From: Niveispirillum lacus
GTDB lineage: Bacteria; Pseudomonadota; Alphaproteobacteria; Azospirillales; Azospirillaceae
Direction: 5' to 3'
Length of the DNA: 64,000 bases
Assembly (NCBI RefSeq): GCF_002251795.1
Contig: NZ_NOXU01000024.1
Span: 1 to 64,000, forward strand
The position numbers and the translations under genes were made by a program. The notes under the pieces are model-generated. The model saw only the letters and a list, made by a program, of their open reading frames with translations, was not told the origin of the DNA and ran no database searches. Each line of letters starts with the position of its first letter. Within the stretch, counting starts at the first letter, position 1. Shown here piece after piece: positions 7,911 to 16,819 of this stretch.

Positions 7911-8579
7911 ATGCGGACCCTCTTTCACCATCCCCTCTCCCCCTTCTCACGCAAGGTGCGGGTGGCGCTGGCTGAAAAGCGCCTGGAATTTGCCCTGGAA
8001 CTGGAAAAACCCTGGGAACGGCGAGAGGTGTTCATGCTGATGAACCCCGCTGGAGAGGTCCCGGTTCTGGTGGAGGCTGATGGCGCGGTGATCGCCGACC
8101 AGAATGCGATCTGCGAGTATCTGGAGGATGCTTATCCGACCACAACCCTACTCGGTAGCGACGTTGCGCAGCGGGTGGAGGTCCGGCGTCTGGCCGGCTG
8201 GTTCGATGTCAAGTTCAAGACAGAAGTAACGGACCTTCTGGTCGGGGAAAAACTGTTCAAGCGCTTCTCCGGCCAGGGAACGCCGCATGCCCAGTCGATC
8301 CGCGCCGGGCTGGCCAATATCCATTATCACCTGGACTATATCGGTTGGCTGTGTGACCGGCGGACCTGGCTGGCCGGCGATCAGTTCAGTTGGGCGGACA
8401 TTGCCGCGGCTGCGCAATTATCCACCATCGACTATCTTGGGGATGTACCCTGGGATGACCATCCGGAGGCGAAGAATTTCTACGCACGGGTGAAAAGCCG
8501 ACCCAGCTTCCGCCACATCCTGACCGACCACCAGCCGGGGCTGCCGCCGCCCAAACATTACGCCGATCTCGATTTCTGA
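7911..8579 (+). CDS. Glutathione S-transferase family protein
   Basis: 222-residue cytosolic GST-like protein. The N-terminal thioredoxin fold starts with TLFHHPLSPFSRKVRVAL, whose Ser residues at 9-13 are in the position of the catalytic residue. The glutathione-binding signature appears as GEVPVLVE (cis-Pro) and ADQNAICEYLED (the acidic-Ser position is replaced by QNAI). The C-terminal helical domain contains WLAGDQFSWADIAAAAQL, matching the N-capping box of GST_C. The 240 bp upstream contain no gene. Its substrate is unknown. Confidence 0.85.
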   Translation: MRTLFHHPLSPFSRKVRVALAEKRLEFALELEKPWERREVFMLMNPAGEVPVLVEADGAVIADQNAICEYLEDAYPTTTLLGSDVAQRVEVRRLAGWFDVKFKTEVTDLLVGEKLFKRFSGQGTPHAQSIRAGLANIHYHLDYIGWLCDRRTWLAGDQFSWADIAAAAQLSTIDYLGDVPWDDHPEAKNFYARVKSRPSFRHILTDHQPGLPPPKHYADLDF

Positions 8580-8676
8580 TCCTTTCCGCATTCTTGTCGC
8601 AATTCGGCCCCACACGGCAGGGTAGGATTTGTCCATGGGCGAACAGGCCCGAACAAGAAGACAGTGGAGAGATCAC

Positions 8677-9378
8677 ATGCGCCGGTCGTTGGTTTCCTTG
8701 GCCCTTGCCAGTCTGCTGGTAACCGCAGGCCCGGCCGTTTCCGCCCAGAATGTGGCATCGCCCGTGACCGACACCGTGACGCTGACCCTGTCGGCTGAAG
8801 AATGGGTGAAAACGGAGACGGCGCTGGTAACCCTGGTGGTAGACTTGGCCGGCAATGGCAATAGCGGCACGGTCCGCAATGATGTGCTGAAGGCTGTTGC
8901 CGGCATTGCGGACCGTGCCGACTGGCGCATCATTGCTCTTAACCCGCAAAGCGACAGTGCTGGGCTGGAACGATGGCAGGCCTTGTTGCAGGCCCGCCTG
9001 CCAGAAAACCAACTGGCATCTCTCGGGGATCGGGCGAAAAAGGCCAGCAAGCCTGGCCAGCAGGTGCGTGTCGACAACATGGCCTTCGATCCCACCCTGG
9101 CCGAGACTGAAGCGACACGCGCCATCCTACGCGACAAGATCTACACGCAGGTGAATGCCGAATTGAAGCGCCTGAACGACGCGTTCCCCGGCCGGACATA
9201 CCGCGTTGGCATGATCCAGTTCGGAGATGTCAACAGCATCAGCGTCAGCGGTTACCGCAAGTCGGAAATGATGGTTGCCGCCGCTCCATCGGCCCCGATG
9301 GCTGATGCCCTGCCCGGTGTCCAGGACAAGCTGGAAATGAATGCCCGGATCACTTTCTCGGTCTTTGCCACACCTTGA
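8677..9378 (+). CDS. Exported hypothetical protein, possibly SIMPL-like
   Basis: 233-residue protein with a clear Sec signal peptide (MRRSLVSLALASLLVTAGPAVSAQ). The start at 8677 is chosen because GGAGAG lies just upstream; the frame is open to 8629 but adds a non-signal extension. The mature protein begins with strand-rich VTDTVTLTLSAEEWVKTETALVTL and ends MNARITFSVFAT, a layout reminiscent of periplasmic SIMPL (DUF541) proteins, although the family match is uncertain. It is probably periplasmic. No operon partner is evident. Confidence 0.65.
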   Translation: MRRSLVSLALASLLVTAGPAVSAQNVASPVTDTVTLTLSAEEWVKTETALVTLVVDLAGNGNSGTVRNDVLKAVAGIADRADWRIIALNPQSDSAGLERWQALLQARLPENQLASLGDRAKKASKPGQQVRVDNMAFDPTLAETEATRAILRDKIYTQVNAELKRLNDAFPGRTYRVGMIQFGDVNSISVSGYRKSEMMVAAAPSAPMADALPGVQDKLEMNARITFSVFATP

Positions 9379-9403
9379 ACCCCAACGTGGCCGGGCAACG
9401 GAT

Positions 9404-10681
9404 TCATCCGGCGAGCCAAGTATTGAGGCCATAGAGCAGACCGCCGATCGCGGCACCCAACAGGGTGCCGTTGATACGGATATATTGCAGGTCACGACCA
9501 ACCCGCAGTTCAAGGCGGCGGGTGAACTCTCCCACATCTTGCGCTTTCAGGGTCTTGGCCACAAATTCCCTGATCGCCTGACGCCAGCGTGGCAAGGCGG
9601 CTGTAAAGGCCTGTTCAACCGCTTGGTTCAGCCGGTCACGTACCGGCGGTTCCTGCATGGCACCTGCCAGCGATTCGGCCACGCTATGCAGCGCAGACCG
9701 GATGTGACCATCGGCGCGCTCCAGATCGCGGAGGGCAGCATCGCGCAGCCCCGCCAGCAGGTCATGGAGCAGGGGGCCAGCTACGGTTGGCCCTGTGAAC
9801 TGCCGCAACGCTTCGAGCAGGCGTTGGGCCAGTTCGCTGCCGTCCGCCACTTCGTCGGGAAGGGCTTTCAGCCAGTCACGCAGTTCCTGTCCTGCTGGGG
9901 CATGTGGGCTGCGCAGGTCCCAGAGATGGCCCAGCACGGCCTCGTTGATCGTATCCGCCAGCGATTTATCGACCGAGGAGGGCATCCACCAGCGCGACTT
10001 GCCGGCCACCGCCGCCTCCACAAAACCGCGCTTGCTGTGAACCAGATGGATCAAGCGATCTACAACCTCCCGCAGCAGCGGCTCCAGGGCATCGCTGTTC
10101 ACGAAATGCCGGAGCGCACCAGCCAGCGCCGGACGCAGGTCGGCCTGCGAGAGCCCTGCCGCTAGCGCACGACCCAGTGCCTGCGCCAGGGGCGCATCCC
10201 CCTGGCTAGACAACAGACCGGGCAACATGCCCGCGACCAGATCGACCATCCTGCCCCGGTCTGCGGGGTCGGCCAGAAGGCCCGCGATCCGGGCTGCCGG
10301 GTCCATACGTCGTACCTGCTCCACCAGCATGGCGGGTTCCAGGAACTCCCGGTCGATATAGGCGGCGATCCCATCGGCGATACGGTCACGATTGCGCGGC
10401 ACCAGCGCCGTGTGCGGAATGGGCAGGCCCAGCGGGCGGCGGAACAGGGCAGTCACCGCAAACCAATCCGCAAGGCCCCCGACCATCCCTGCTTCAGCAA
10501 TGGCCCGCAAAGCCGGGGCAATGCCGGCCGGCATGAAAGGCGCGTGACTGACGGCCCAGCCACCGGCGGCCAACGCCAGACAGCCCCCCGCCAGCCAGCG
10601 ATGGCGCGACAGGTCGCGCGCCAGACTATCATCATCAGCGGGGTCGGGCAGGCTGTTCGGACTTGGGTCGATACTGCTCAT
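9404..10681 (-). CDS. DUF445 family membrane-associated protein
   Basis: 425-residue protein of the DUF445/YjiN family. The N-terminal hydrophobic segment (about 30-45), the conserved AEAGMVGGLADWFAVTALFRRPLGLPIPHTALVPRNRDRI block (positions 62-101) and the C-terminal hydrophobic LLGAAIGGLLYGL segment near 408-420 are diagnostic. Between them lie long amphipathic helices. The family is widespread but its function is not established; membrane tethering at both ends is inferred. The gene lies 41 bp from the next minus-strand gene and could be co-transcribed with it. Confidence 0.88.
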   Translation of the reverse strand: MSSIDPSPNSLPDPADDDSLARDLSRHRWLAGGCLALAAGGWAVSHAPFMPAGIAPALRAIAEAGMVGGLADWFAVTALFRRPLGLPIPHTALVPRNRDRIADGIAAYIDREFLEPAMLVEQVRRMDPAARIAGLLADPADRGRMVDLVAGMLPGLLSSQGDAPLAQALGRALAAGLSQADLRPALAGALRHFVNSDALEPLLREVVDRLIHLVHSKRGFVEAAVAGKSRWWMPSSVDKSLADTINEAVLGHLWDLRSPHAPAGQELRDWLKALPDEVADGSELAQRLLEALRQFTGPTVAGPLLHDLLAGLRDAALRDLERADGHIRSALHSVAESLAGAMQEPPVRDRLNQAVEQAFTAALPRWRQAIREFVAKTLKAQDVGEFTRRLELRVGRDLQYIRINGTLLGAAIGGLLYGLNTWLAG

Positions 10682-10722
10682 ATCGTGATGCTACTCCCGC
10701 CGGGCGGCCCATGTGCGGAGAT

Positions 10723-11646
10723 TTACCCACCCGTAACAAGGCCGATACCATGTGACTCTGTGGCCATCTGGGCGGCCAATCCCTCTCGATAGGTAGGGTG
10801 GACCAGCCGATAACCCAAGATTTGTTTCAGCCGGTCGTTCCGGACGCGCCGATTGTCAGCATAGAAACTGGCGGCCATGGCCGACATGGACGCAGGGTCG
10901 AACGGTTCAAACGGCGGCGGCTCCACCCCCAGCAGACCCGCGGCATACGCCACCACCTGGGCGGCAGGCGCTGGCTCATCATCCACGATGTTAAAGGCCA
11001 TGCCTGGCATCGGCCGCGCCATGGAGGCAATCAGGCCCCCAACGATATCGTCAACATGAATGCGACAGAAGACCTGGCCAGCCTTGTCGATCCGCCGCGC
11101 GGTACCCGCACGAATCGAATCGATGGCGCTGCGCCCCGGACCGTAAATGCCGGGAAGGCGGAACAGATGAACCGGCAGACCGTGATGTATGTGCAAATCC
11201 ATCCAGCCCTGTTCAGCCAGTACCCGCCGCTGTCCGCGGGGACCGGCAGCGTTCAAGGGGGAGGTCTCATCCACCCATTGGCCACCCGTGTCACCATAGA
11301 CACCGGTGGTCGACAGATAGCCGACCCAACGCAGGACATTGGCTCGTGAGGCGATATCCGACCCATGGGTGTCCAGCACCGGATCGCCACGATCATCCGG
11401 CGGCACCGATGACAGGAGATGGGTCACACCGTCCAGGGCTGACGCCCAGTCGGCAATCGGCTGGCCGCGGTCACAAAGGAAGGCATCAATACCAGCCGCG
11501 CGCAGGGCAGCTGCCTTTTCCGCCCCCCGCGTTGTACCGGCAACAGACCAGCCACGCCTGCGCAGACAATCAGCCAGCCGCAGCGACGTGTAACCCAGGC
11601 CAAAGATGAACAACCGGCCAGCCGGCAGGGGATGCAGATTGATCAT
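10723..11646 (-). CDS. NAD(P)-dependent SDR-type epimerase/dehydratase (YeeZ-like)
   Basis: 307-residue extended short-chain dehydrogenase/reductase. The N-terminal Rossmann motif is FIFGLGYTSLRLADCL with GLGYTS as the dinucleotide loop. The expected catalytic YxxxK is not obvious; YLSTTGVYGDTGGQWVDE is the corresponding strand region and RLPGIYGPGRS the substrate loop, which is the pattern of the atypical YeeZ-like branch. HVDDIVGGLIASM is typical of the family C-terminal half. Substrate unknown. The gene start (11646) overlaps the open frame leading into the divergent TPR gene, leaving about 50 bp between the two preferred starts. Confidence 0.82.
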   Translation of the reverse strand: MINLHPLPAGRLFIFGLGYTSLRLADCLRRRGWSVAGTTRGAEKAAALRAAGIDAFLCDRGQPIADWASALDGVTHLLSSVPPDDRGDPVLDTHGSDIASRANVLRWVGYLSTTGVYGDTGGQWVDETSPLNAAGPRGQRRVLAEQGWMDLHIHHGLPVHLFRLPGIYGPGRSAIDSIRAGTARRIDKAGQVFCRIHVDDIVGGLIASMARPMPGMAFNIVDDEPAPAAQVVAYAAGLLGVEPPPFEPFDPASMSAMAASFYADNRRVRNDRLKQILGYRLVHPTYREGLAAQMATESHGIGLVTGG

Positions 11647-11697
11647 GACTTTTTTGACACTTGCCTACTGGGGAGGGATCAGGATTTGTACCGTGCT

Positions 11698-12495
11698 ATG
11701 AGCCGCTTTCTCAATGCCGGGGCGTTGACCGCCCTCACCCTCCTGAGCCTGCCGTTATCTGTGGCGGGCCATGAAGGAACCGTTTTCGCCAACCGTGCCG
11801 CCTGTCTGGCCCGTGCGGAGGAGCTGCCAGACTTCGCATTCGAAGAGGCAAAGCTGTGGGAAAGGCAAGGTGCCGGGTCAGAGGCCCGCTTGTGCCAGGC
11901 GCTGGCGCTGCTGCTACGCGGCGACTGGTTGCTGGCGGCCCCGGCTCTGGAGGCAACAGCAGATGAAATGGTACGCGAATCGGCGTCCATGCGTGCCAAC
12001 CTGTACAGCCGGGCCGCCATGGCCTGGTCCAACGCCCACAAACTGCCGGAAGCGGAAGTGGCGTTCGGCAAGGCTCTGGAACTGACCCCGCGTGATCCGC
12101 AGATTCTGATGGATCGTGCCATTGCGCGCGCCGGCATCGAGAAATACTGGGACGCCATCACCGACCTGGACCGGGTGATCGAACTCTCCCCGAAGATGGC
12201 AGAGGCGTGGCTGCTGCGGGCCCAGGCGCATCATGTGCTGGCGCTGGATGCCAAGTCGATGGTGGATGTGGAGGCGGCTCTTCGCCTGGCCCCGCAGAGC
12301 GGGGAGGCCCTATTGCTCCGCGGCAATCTGCGCGCGGCAAAAAGCGACATGATCCATGCCAAGCAGGATTGGGAGGCCGTGCGTCGTGTGGCACCGGGGT
12401 CACCGGCTTCGACTATTGCCTTGCAGAACCTAAACGCCCTGGACCGCGCCCAATCGGAACAGAAGCGCGAGTTGAAGCAGAAGAAGGAACAGTAA
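11698..12495 (+). CDS. Exported tetratricopeptide-repeat protein
   Basis: 265-residue TPR protein. The start at 11698 gives a signal peptide (MSRFLNAGALTALTLLSLPLSVAGH). After an N-terminal helical region, TPR motifs follow: AAMAWSNAHKLPEAEVAFGKALELTPRD, then AIARAGIEKYWDAITDLDRVIELSP, then AWLLRAQAHHVLALDAKSMVDVEAALRLAPQ, positions about 105-225. The C-terminus is a lysine/glutamine-rich tail (ELKQKKEQ). Probably a periplasmic scaffold; partners are unknown. The gene is divergent from the epimerase gene and is followed by a 417-bp gene-free region. Confidence 0.8.
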   Translation: MSRFLNAGALTALTLLSLPLSVAGHEGTVFANRAACLARAEELPDFAFEEAKLWERQGAGSEARLCQALALLLRGDWLLAAPALEATADEMVRESASMRANLYSRAAMAWSNAHKLPEAEVAFGKALELTPRDPQILMDRAIARAGIEKYWDAITDLDRVIELSPKMAEAWLLRAQAHHVLALDAKSMVDVEAALRLAPQSGEALLLRGNLRAAKSDMIHAKQDWEAVRRVAPGSPASTIALQNLNALDRAQSEQKRELKQKKEQ

Positions 12496-12912
12496 GGGTC
12501 GGCATCCGCTTCCGTCAGTTCCTCATAGAAAACAGATGTTCCACACCGTGGATGATCTCGGCCAACACCGGGCGCGCTGTCTGGAAACAGCCCGGACATG
12601 GCGCCGCAGAACATGGCGAAGCCCTGTGCAAGATCAGCAGCGTGGCAAATGTGAACCCAGCATGGCCGAATAGGTAATCACCCGGACCTTCTGGGCATAG
12701 TTCGAGTGGCCCCGGATGCCCCTCCCGGTAAACGGATTGCATCAGGTTCGGTGGCAGGGGGCGCGTTGCGGAAATCCCGAACCGTCAACGGCCGGTGAAC
12801 CTTCCGTTGCACCGCACCCCGGCGGCTGGACCCGCCGGCTGAAAGGCTGGGTCCGGAACATCTGCTTACCACGGCACCTGTCAGGCACCGGCACACGGCC
12901 GCGTCGTCACGA
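12496..12912. other. 417-bp gene-free region between convergent genes, with hairpins
   Basis: This gap separates the 3' ends of the TPR gene (+) and ynfA (-), so it needs no promoter for either and is unusually long. It contains a 7-bp stem (GGTTCGG 12745-12751 with CCGAACC 12777-12783), a CCGGCGG/CCGCCGG hairpin at 12819-12838, and a competing GGACCC/GGGTCC stem at 12828-12854. A 75-residue minus-strand frame (12515-12742) with a C-rich patch is open but lacks a ribosome site. An independent RNA gene or a degenerate gene is possible. No known RNA family was recognised. Confidence 0.35.
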
Positions 12913-13245
12913 TCACGCGCCCCGCGGCCCCCACAGAATTGTCGCTGCCCCCGCCAGGCATAACGCCGCCCCCGCAATGTCCCAGCGGTCGGGCTTTTGC
13001 CCTTCCACCAGCCACAACCAGGTCAACGAGGCAGCGATATAGACCCCACCATAAGCGGCAAAGGCCCGGCCCGCCGCATCGACGGGTACGCGGGTGAGAA
13101 CCCACGCAAACAGTGCCAGACTGGCCATGCCGGGCACGAGCCAGAGGGCTGACCGCCCGTCCCGCATCCAGGCCCAGAACGCGAAGCAGCCAGCGATTTC
13201 CGCGAAGGCGGCCACGATATAGAGTAGGGCCGTGCCGCCCGCCAC
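12913..13245 (-). CDS. ynfA: YnfA family small multidrug-resistance-like membrane protein
   Basis: 110-residue UPF0060/YnfA protein with four predicted transmembrane helices (about residues 4-25, 31-50, 61-79, 86-105). The conserved sequences [43 protein letters not shown] and [18 protein letters not shown] (within 5-105) are typical of the family, which is related to SMR transporters. It is an inner-membrane protein; transport substrate is unknown here. Its start lies 6 bp after the prmA stop, so the two genes form an operon. Confidence 0.93.
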   Translation of the reverse strand: MAGGTALLYIVAAFAEIAGCFAFWAWMRDGRSALWLVPGMASLALFAWVLTRVPVDAAGRAFAAYGGVYIAASLTWLWLVEGQKPDRWDIAGAALCLAGAATILWGPRGA

Positions 13246-13251
13246 GGGCCC

Positions 13252-14130
13252 TTAGCCTTTTTTCATCACCAGGGTAGACCAGTCCCCCAGCCGATAACGC
13301 TTGATCAGGCGCAGGCCCTGGGCGCGGTGAGCGTTGATGACCAGTGGTTCCTGGCGGTGCAACAGGCCCGACAGAATGCAGATACCGCCGGACACCAAAT
13401 ACTTGTTCAAATCCGGCGACATCTTCGCCAGTGGGCGGGCCAGGATATTGGCAACGATCATATCGAACTTGCCATGGCGGCGCACCGCTTCAGCGGCATA
13501 GCCATTGGCGGCATACAGCTTCACCAGTTTATGCACACGGTTCAGGCGGGCATTCTCTGTGGCGATCTCAATCGAAAGTTTGTCGATATCGACCCCAATC
13601 ACCGGCTTATGTGCCAGTTTGGCGATGGCGAAGGCCAGGATGCCCGACCCGCAGCCCATGTCCAGCGCATTGCGGAAACTGTTGCGCCCTTTGGCCGCAT
13701 ACTCGGAAATGGCGCGCAGGCAGCCCTGGGTCGTCGCGTGTTCACCGGATCCGAAGGCCATGGCGGCTTCGATCTGAAGCCCCATCTTGCCCTTGGGCAC
13801 GGGTTTCTTGTGATGGCTGCCATGGATAAAGAAGCGCCCCGCCTCAATCGGCGGAAAGGACAGATAGGTCTGGGTTACCCAGTCGATGGGGGCCAGCGGT
13901 TCCTTGGTCAGTTCCGGTTCCGCGATACCATGGGCGGCGGCCAGTACGGCCAGCTTCAGTCCAATGCGGCTGGTGTCAGGTTCATTATAGGAGGTGCATT
14001 CGATCAGCCACTGGCCGCCCTCCTGCAATTCAAAGGTAGAGACGGCATCAACATGCGGCTCCACGATATCGGCGAAAACAGGAACCAGCGCCTCCGGCAC
14101 CTCAAACGCGACACGCCACATCGGCTGCAT
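13252..14130 (-). CDS. prmA: Ribosomal protein L11 methyltransferase PrmA
   Basis: SAM-dependent methyltransferase that methylates ribosomal protein L11. The 292-residue length fits. The N-terminal substrate-recognition domain (about 1-85) precedes the methyltransferase domain. Seen are AFGSGEHATTQGCL, the characteristic PrmA motif with the THxTT-like SAM-binding loop, ALDMGCGSGILAFAIAKL (motif I), VIGVDIDKLSIEIATEN (motif II) and the NILARPL motif corresponding to the catalytic NxxxxPL. First gene of a prmA-ynfA operon. Confidence 0.95.
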   Translation of the reverse strand: MQPMWRVAFEVPEALVPVFADIVEPHVDAVSTFELQEGGQWLIECTSYNEPDTSRIGLKLAVLAAAHGIAEPELTKEPLAPIDWVTQTYLSFPPIEAGRFFIHGSHHKKPVPKGKMGLQIEAAMAFGSGEHATTQGCLRAISEYAAKGRNSFRNALDMGCGSGILAFAIAKLAHKPVIGVDIDKLSIEIATENARLNRVHKLVKLYAANGYAAEAVRRHGKFDMIVANILARPLAKMSPDLNKYLVSGGICILSGLLHRQEPLVINAHRAQGLRLIKRYRLGDWSTLVMKKG

Positions 14131-14261
14131 GGAACTCTCCGCCCTTTATCCGTCACAATTCATATCCGTCGGACCTTTCTAGTCGCAAGGCGGCACCCCG
14201 GCAATGGCCCTTTGCGGCACAGACATCTGCGGGAAAGTGCGCCATTGCCAGCGCGGAAACA

Positions 14262-14336
14262 TTCCGTAACGGAAGGTGCATGTACTGCCGCAATCTTTCG
14301 CAACCCCGAAACATAACCATCATGGTTCCGACGGAA
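14262..14336 (+). promoter_or_regulatory. Paired palindromes upstream of the TonB-dependent receptor gene
   Basis: Two related palindromes lie in the 291-bp gap before the receptor gene: TTCCGT-A-ACGGAA at 14262-14274 and TTCCG-A-CGGAA at 14326-14336, centre distance 63 bp. The word CGGAAAC also recurs at 14254 and 14332. The shared arms suggest two binding sites for one regulator, possibly with DNA looping. A TATAAC-like -10 follows at about 14355. The regulator is not identifiable. Confidence 0.4.
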
Positions 14337-14421
14337 ACACGTCAAATCACTGAAATATAACAATGCTATCCGCCCATTGTGCGCCGCAGCAACCATGCCG
14401 GCGACCAAAGGGATGCCCATA

Positions 14422-16674
14422 ATGAACTCTCGTCATCTGATCACCGGTACGGCGCTCGCCACCCTGTTCGCCGTCTCCCCCACGCTTGCCCAGACCACAC
14501 AGGTGGCTGCGGCCGCCCCGATGCTGGAAGAGATCATCGTTTATGGCCGTGGCGAAGCTCGCCAGGTGCAGGGTGTAACCCAGGCCGTCATCGCCCTGGA
14601 AGCGCCGGGCACCAGCCCGCTGAAGGCCATTGAGAACCTGCCCGGCGTCAGCTTCCAGTCGGCGGATCCGTTCGGCGCCTACGAATGGTCGACCCGCATC
14701 AGCATCCGTGGCTTCAACCAGAACCAGTTGGGTTTCACGCTGGATGGGGTGCCGCTGGGCGACATGTCCTATGGCAACCATAACGGTCTGCACATCTCCC
14801 GCGCCATCAGCAGTGAGAATATCGACCAGGTGACGGTGGCGCAGGGGGCGGGTTCGTTGGCCACCGCATCCACCAGCAATCTCGGCGGCACGGTGCAGTT
14901 CACCTCTCGCCGCCCGGCCAAGGAAGCAGGCGCCTACATCGCCGGCACCGCCGGCAGCGAAAAGACAGGCCGCGGGTTTGTGCGCCTGGACACGGGCGAA
15001 CTGTCCACCGGCACCAGCGCCTATATCAGCTATACCCGTCAGAATGCCGACAAGTGGAAGGGCGATGGCGTCCAACGCCAAGACCAGATGAATTTTAAGG
15101 TCGTTCAAACAGTGGGCGAGGGCGAGATCAGCGCCTGGGTCAACTGGTCCGACCGGGCCGAGAATGACTACCAGGACCTGTCCAAGGAAATGATCGGCCG
15201 TCTGGGTTACGACTGGGACAATTTCGCCAAGGATTGGGCCACGGCGCTGCGTGTCGCCGACATCTATAACCGTCTGGTCACCGGTCCTTTCCCGGGCAAG
15301 ATCACGTCGGTCGACGATGCCTACTACGATGCGGCGGGCCTGCGTGAGGATACGATTGCGGCGGTGAACTTCACCTATCCGCTGACCGACGCGCTGAAAC
15401 TGGACGTGACGGGTTATGGCCACAAGAATGATGGGCAGGGCCTGTGGTTCACGCCCTATGTGGTCACGCCGGGTGGCGCGCCGATGTCCATCCGCACCAC
15501 CGAATATGGCATTGAACGTTTTGGCGGCGTTGGCCAGTTGACGGCTGAGATCGGCGATCACACGGTCAGCGGCGGTTTCTGGGTCGAACAGAATGACTTC
15601 AGCCACGCGCGCCGCTTCTACAGCCTGAACCGCGCCAGCCCGGGCCGTTCCTCCACGCAGTTCCAGCGCGGGCCCTTCTTTACACAGTGGCAGTACGATT
15701 TCGACACCGAAACGCGGCAGTTTAACCTGTCCGACACGTGGAAGCTGACGGACGCCCTGACGCTGACGGCGGGCTTCAAGTCCGTAAAGGTCGAGAACAC
15801 GGCCAAGACTTTGATCGGCCCCGTCAAGAACGGCACCATCAAGGCCGAGGATAACTTCCTGCCTCAGGCTGGTTTCGTCTATGAACTGACCGATGAACAC
15901 CAGATCTTCGGTTCTTATGCCGAAAACATCCGTACGTTCGAAAGCTCCAACACGGCGGGCCCCTTCTCCACCACCCAGGACGGTTTCAACGCCATCCGCA
16001 ACAGTCTGGAGCCCGAAAGCAGCCGGACCATCGAGCTGGGTTGGCGCTTTAATGTCGGGATGGTTCAGGGCGTGGTCGCCGCCTATGACGTCCAGTTCGA
16101 TGACCGCCTGCTGGCCCTGACCCTGGGGCCTGGCATCGTCGGCAACCCGGCGGCCTTGCAGAATGTCGGTGGCGTGTCGACGCGCGGTATTGAGGCCGGC
16201 GCCACGGTAGTTGTGACGGACGCTGTCTCCATCGTTGCCTCCTACACCTACAATGACAGCACGTACGACGATAACGTGCGGGGCGCCAACGGGGCTGTGA
16301 CAGCGGCGACCGATGGCAAGACCGTCGTGAACGCGCCCAAGAACCTGCTGCGCGGTGAACTGAAGTACGATGACGGCAATCTCTATGCCTCGGCCAGCGC
16401 TGCCTATACCGGCAAGCGTTACTACACCTACCTGAATGACGCCTCCGTGGAAGGCTATACGCTGGCGGAAATCAGCGTCGGTTACCGGTTTGAAGGCAAT
16501 GCCTGGCTGGAAGGGACCGAGCTGCAGGCCAATGTGACCAACCTGTTCGACAAGGAACATGTGTCGACCATCGGTTCCAACGGCTTCACCAACAGCGACC
16601 CGACGGGCACGTCGCAGACCCTGCTGGCCGGCGCTCCGCGTCAGTTCTTCGTGTCGCTGAAGAAGCAGTTCTAA
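14422..16674 (+). CDS. TonB-dependent outer-membrane receptor
   Basis: 750-residue outer-membrane importer energised by TonB. A signal peptide (residues 1-24, ending SPTLAQ) precedes a TonB-box-like EEIIVYG at 36-42, then a plug domain (IENLPGVSFQSADPFGAYEW, ISIRGFNQNQLGFTLDGVPLG, the latter at about 92-112) and a 22-strand barrel ending in the aromatic FFVSLKKQF. The start at 14422 is chosen from AAAGGGATG upstream and the signal peptide; 14377 is a longer option. No siderophore genes are nearby. The next gene is a PhoD-like phosphatase, so a phosphorylated or organic substrate is possible, but a terminator lies between them. Confidence 0.9.
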   Translation: MNSRHLITGTALATLFAVSPTLAQTTQVAAAAPMLEEIIVYGRGEARQVQGVTQAVIALEAPGTSPLKAIENLPGVSFQSADPFGAYEWSTRISIRGFNQNQLGFTLDGVPLGDMSYGNHNGLHISRAISSENIDQVTVAQGAGSLATASTSNLGGTVQFTSRRPAKEAGAYIAGTAGSEKTGRGFVRLDTGELSTGTSAYISYTRQNADKWKGDGVQRQDQMNFKVVQTVGEGEISAWVNWSDRAENDYQDLSKEMIGRLGYDWDNFAKDWATALRVADIYNRLVTGPFPGKITSVDDAYYDAAGLREDTIAAVNFTYPLTDALKLDVTGYGHKNDGQGLWFTPYVVTPGGAPMSIRTTEYGIERFGGVGQLTAEIGDHTVSGGFWVEQNDFSHARRFYSLNRASPGRSSTQFQRGPFFTQWQYDFDTETRQFNLSDTWKLTDALTLTAGFKSVKVENTAKTLIGPVKNGTIKAEDNFLPQAGFVYELTDEHQIFGSYAENIRTFESSNTAGPFSTTQDGFNAIRNSLEPESSRTIELGWRFNVGMVQGVVAAYDVQFDDRLLALTLGPGIVGNPAALQNVGGVSTRGIEAGATVVVTDAVSIVASYTYNDSTYDDNVRGANGAVTAATDGKTVVNAPKNLLRGELKYDDGNLYASASAAYTGKRYYTYLNDASVEGYTLAEISVGYRFEGNAWLEGTELQANVTNLFDKEHVSTIGSNGFTNSDPTGTSQTLLAGAPRQFFVSLKKQF

Positions 16675-16699
16675 TCCTGTCAGGTCCTCAGACGCCGGT

Positions 16700-16725
16700 G
16701 CGGTTTCCGGTCAGGCGGAAACCGC
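16700..16725 (+). terminator. Hairpin downstream of TonB-dependent receptor
   Basis: Perfect 10-bp stem GCGGTTTCCG/CGGAAACCGC with a 6-base loop, starting 26 bases after the receptor stop. Outer CCGGTG/CACCGG arms (16695-16700, 16733-16738) could extend it. No T-run follows, so it may be a 3' stabiliser rather than a terminator. Confidence 0.45.
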
Positions 16726-16773
16726 TCACACCCACCGGCACCCTTTGACTGTCTCTCTTCCCTTTTTGAAACT

Positions 16774-16807
16774 GGGGCGGGCCTTGGGCCCGCCCCTTCT
16801 TTCTATT
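16774..16807 (+). terminator. Rho-independent terminator before the PhoD-like gene
   Basis: Perfect 10-bp GC stem GGGGCGGGCC/GGCCCGCCCC with a 3-base loop (16774-16796), followed by TTCTTTCTATT. It is a canonical intrinsic terminator lying only 13-24 bp before the phosphatase start, so it would separate the receptor transcript from the phosphatase or act as a leader attenuator for it. Confidence 0.75.
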
Positions 16808-16819
16808 CGGAGGCCCCCA

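Noticed and set aside
12515-12742. 75-residue minus-strand frame with a Cys-rich patch
   Set aside because: No ribosome site and no recognisable family. Kept only as a possibility in the regional entry.
12680-12900. Possible cobalamin or other riboswitch, RNase P, SRP, tmRNA or 6S RNA
   Set aside because: Conserved boxes of these RNAs could not be matched on either strand by eye.
14347-16560. 737-residue open frame on the minus strand opposite the TonB receptor
   Set aside because: It mirrors a well-supported receptor gene across its whole length and shows no family motif, signal peptide or ribosome site; an effect of high GC.
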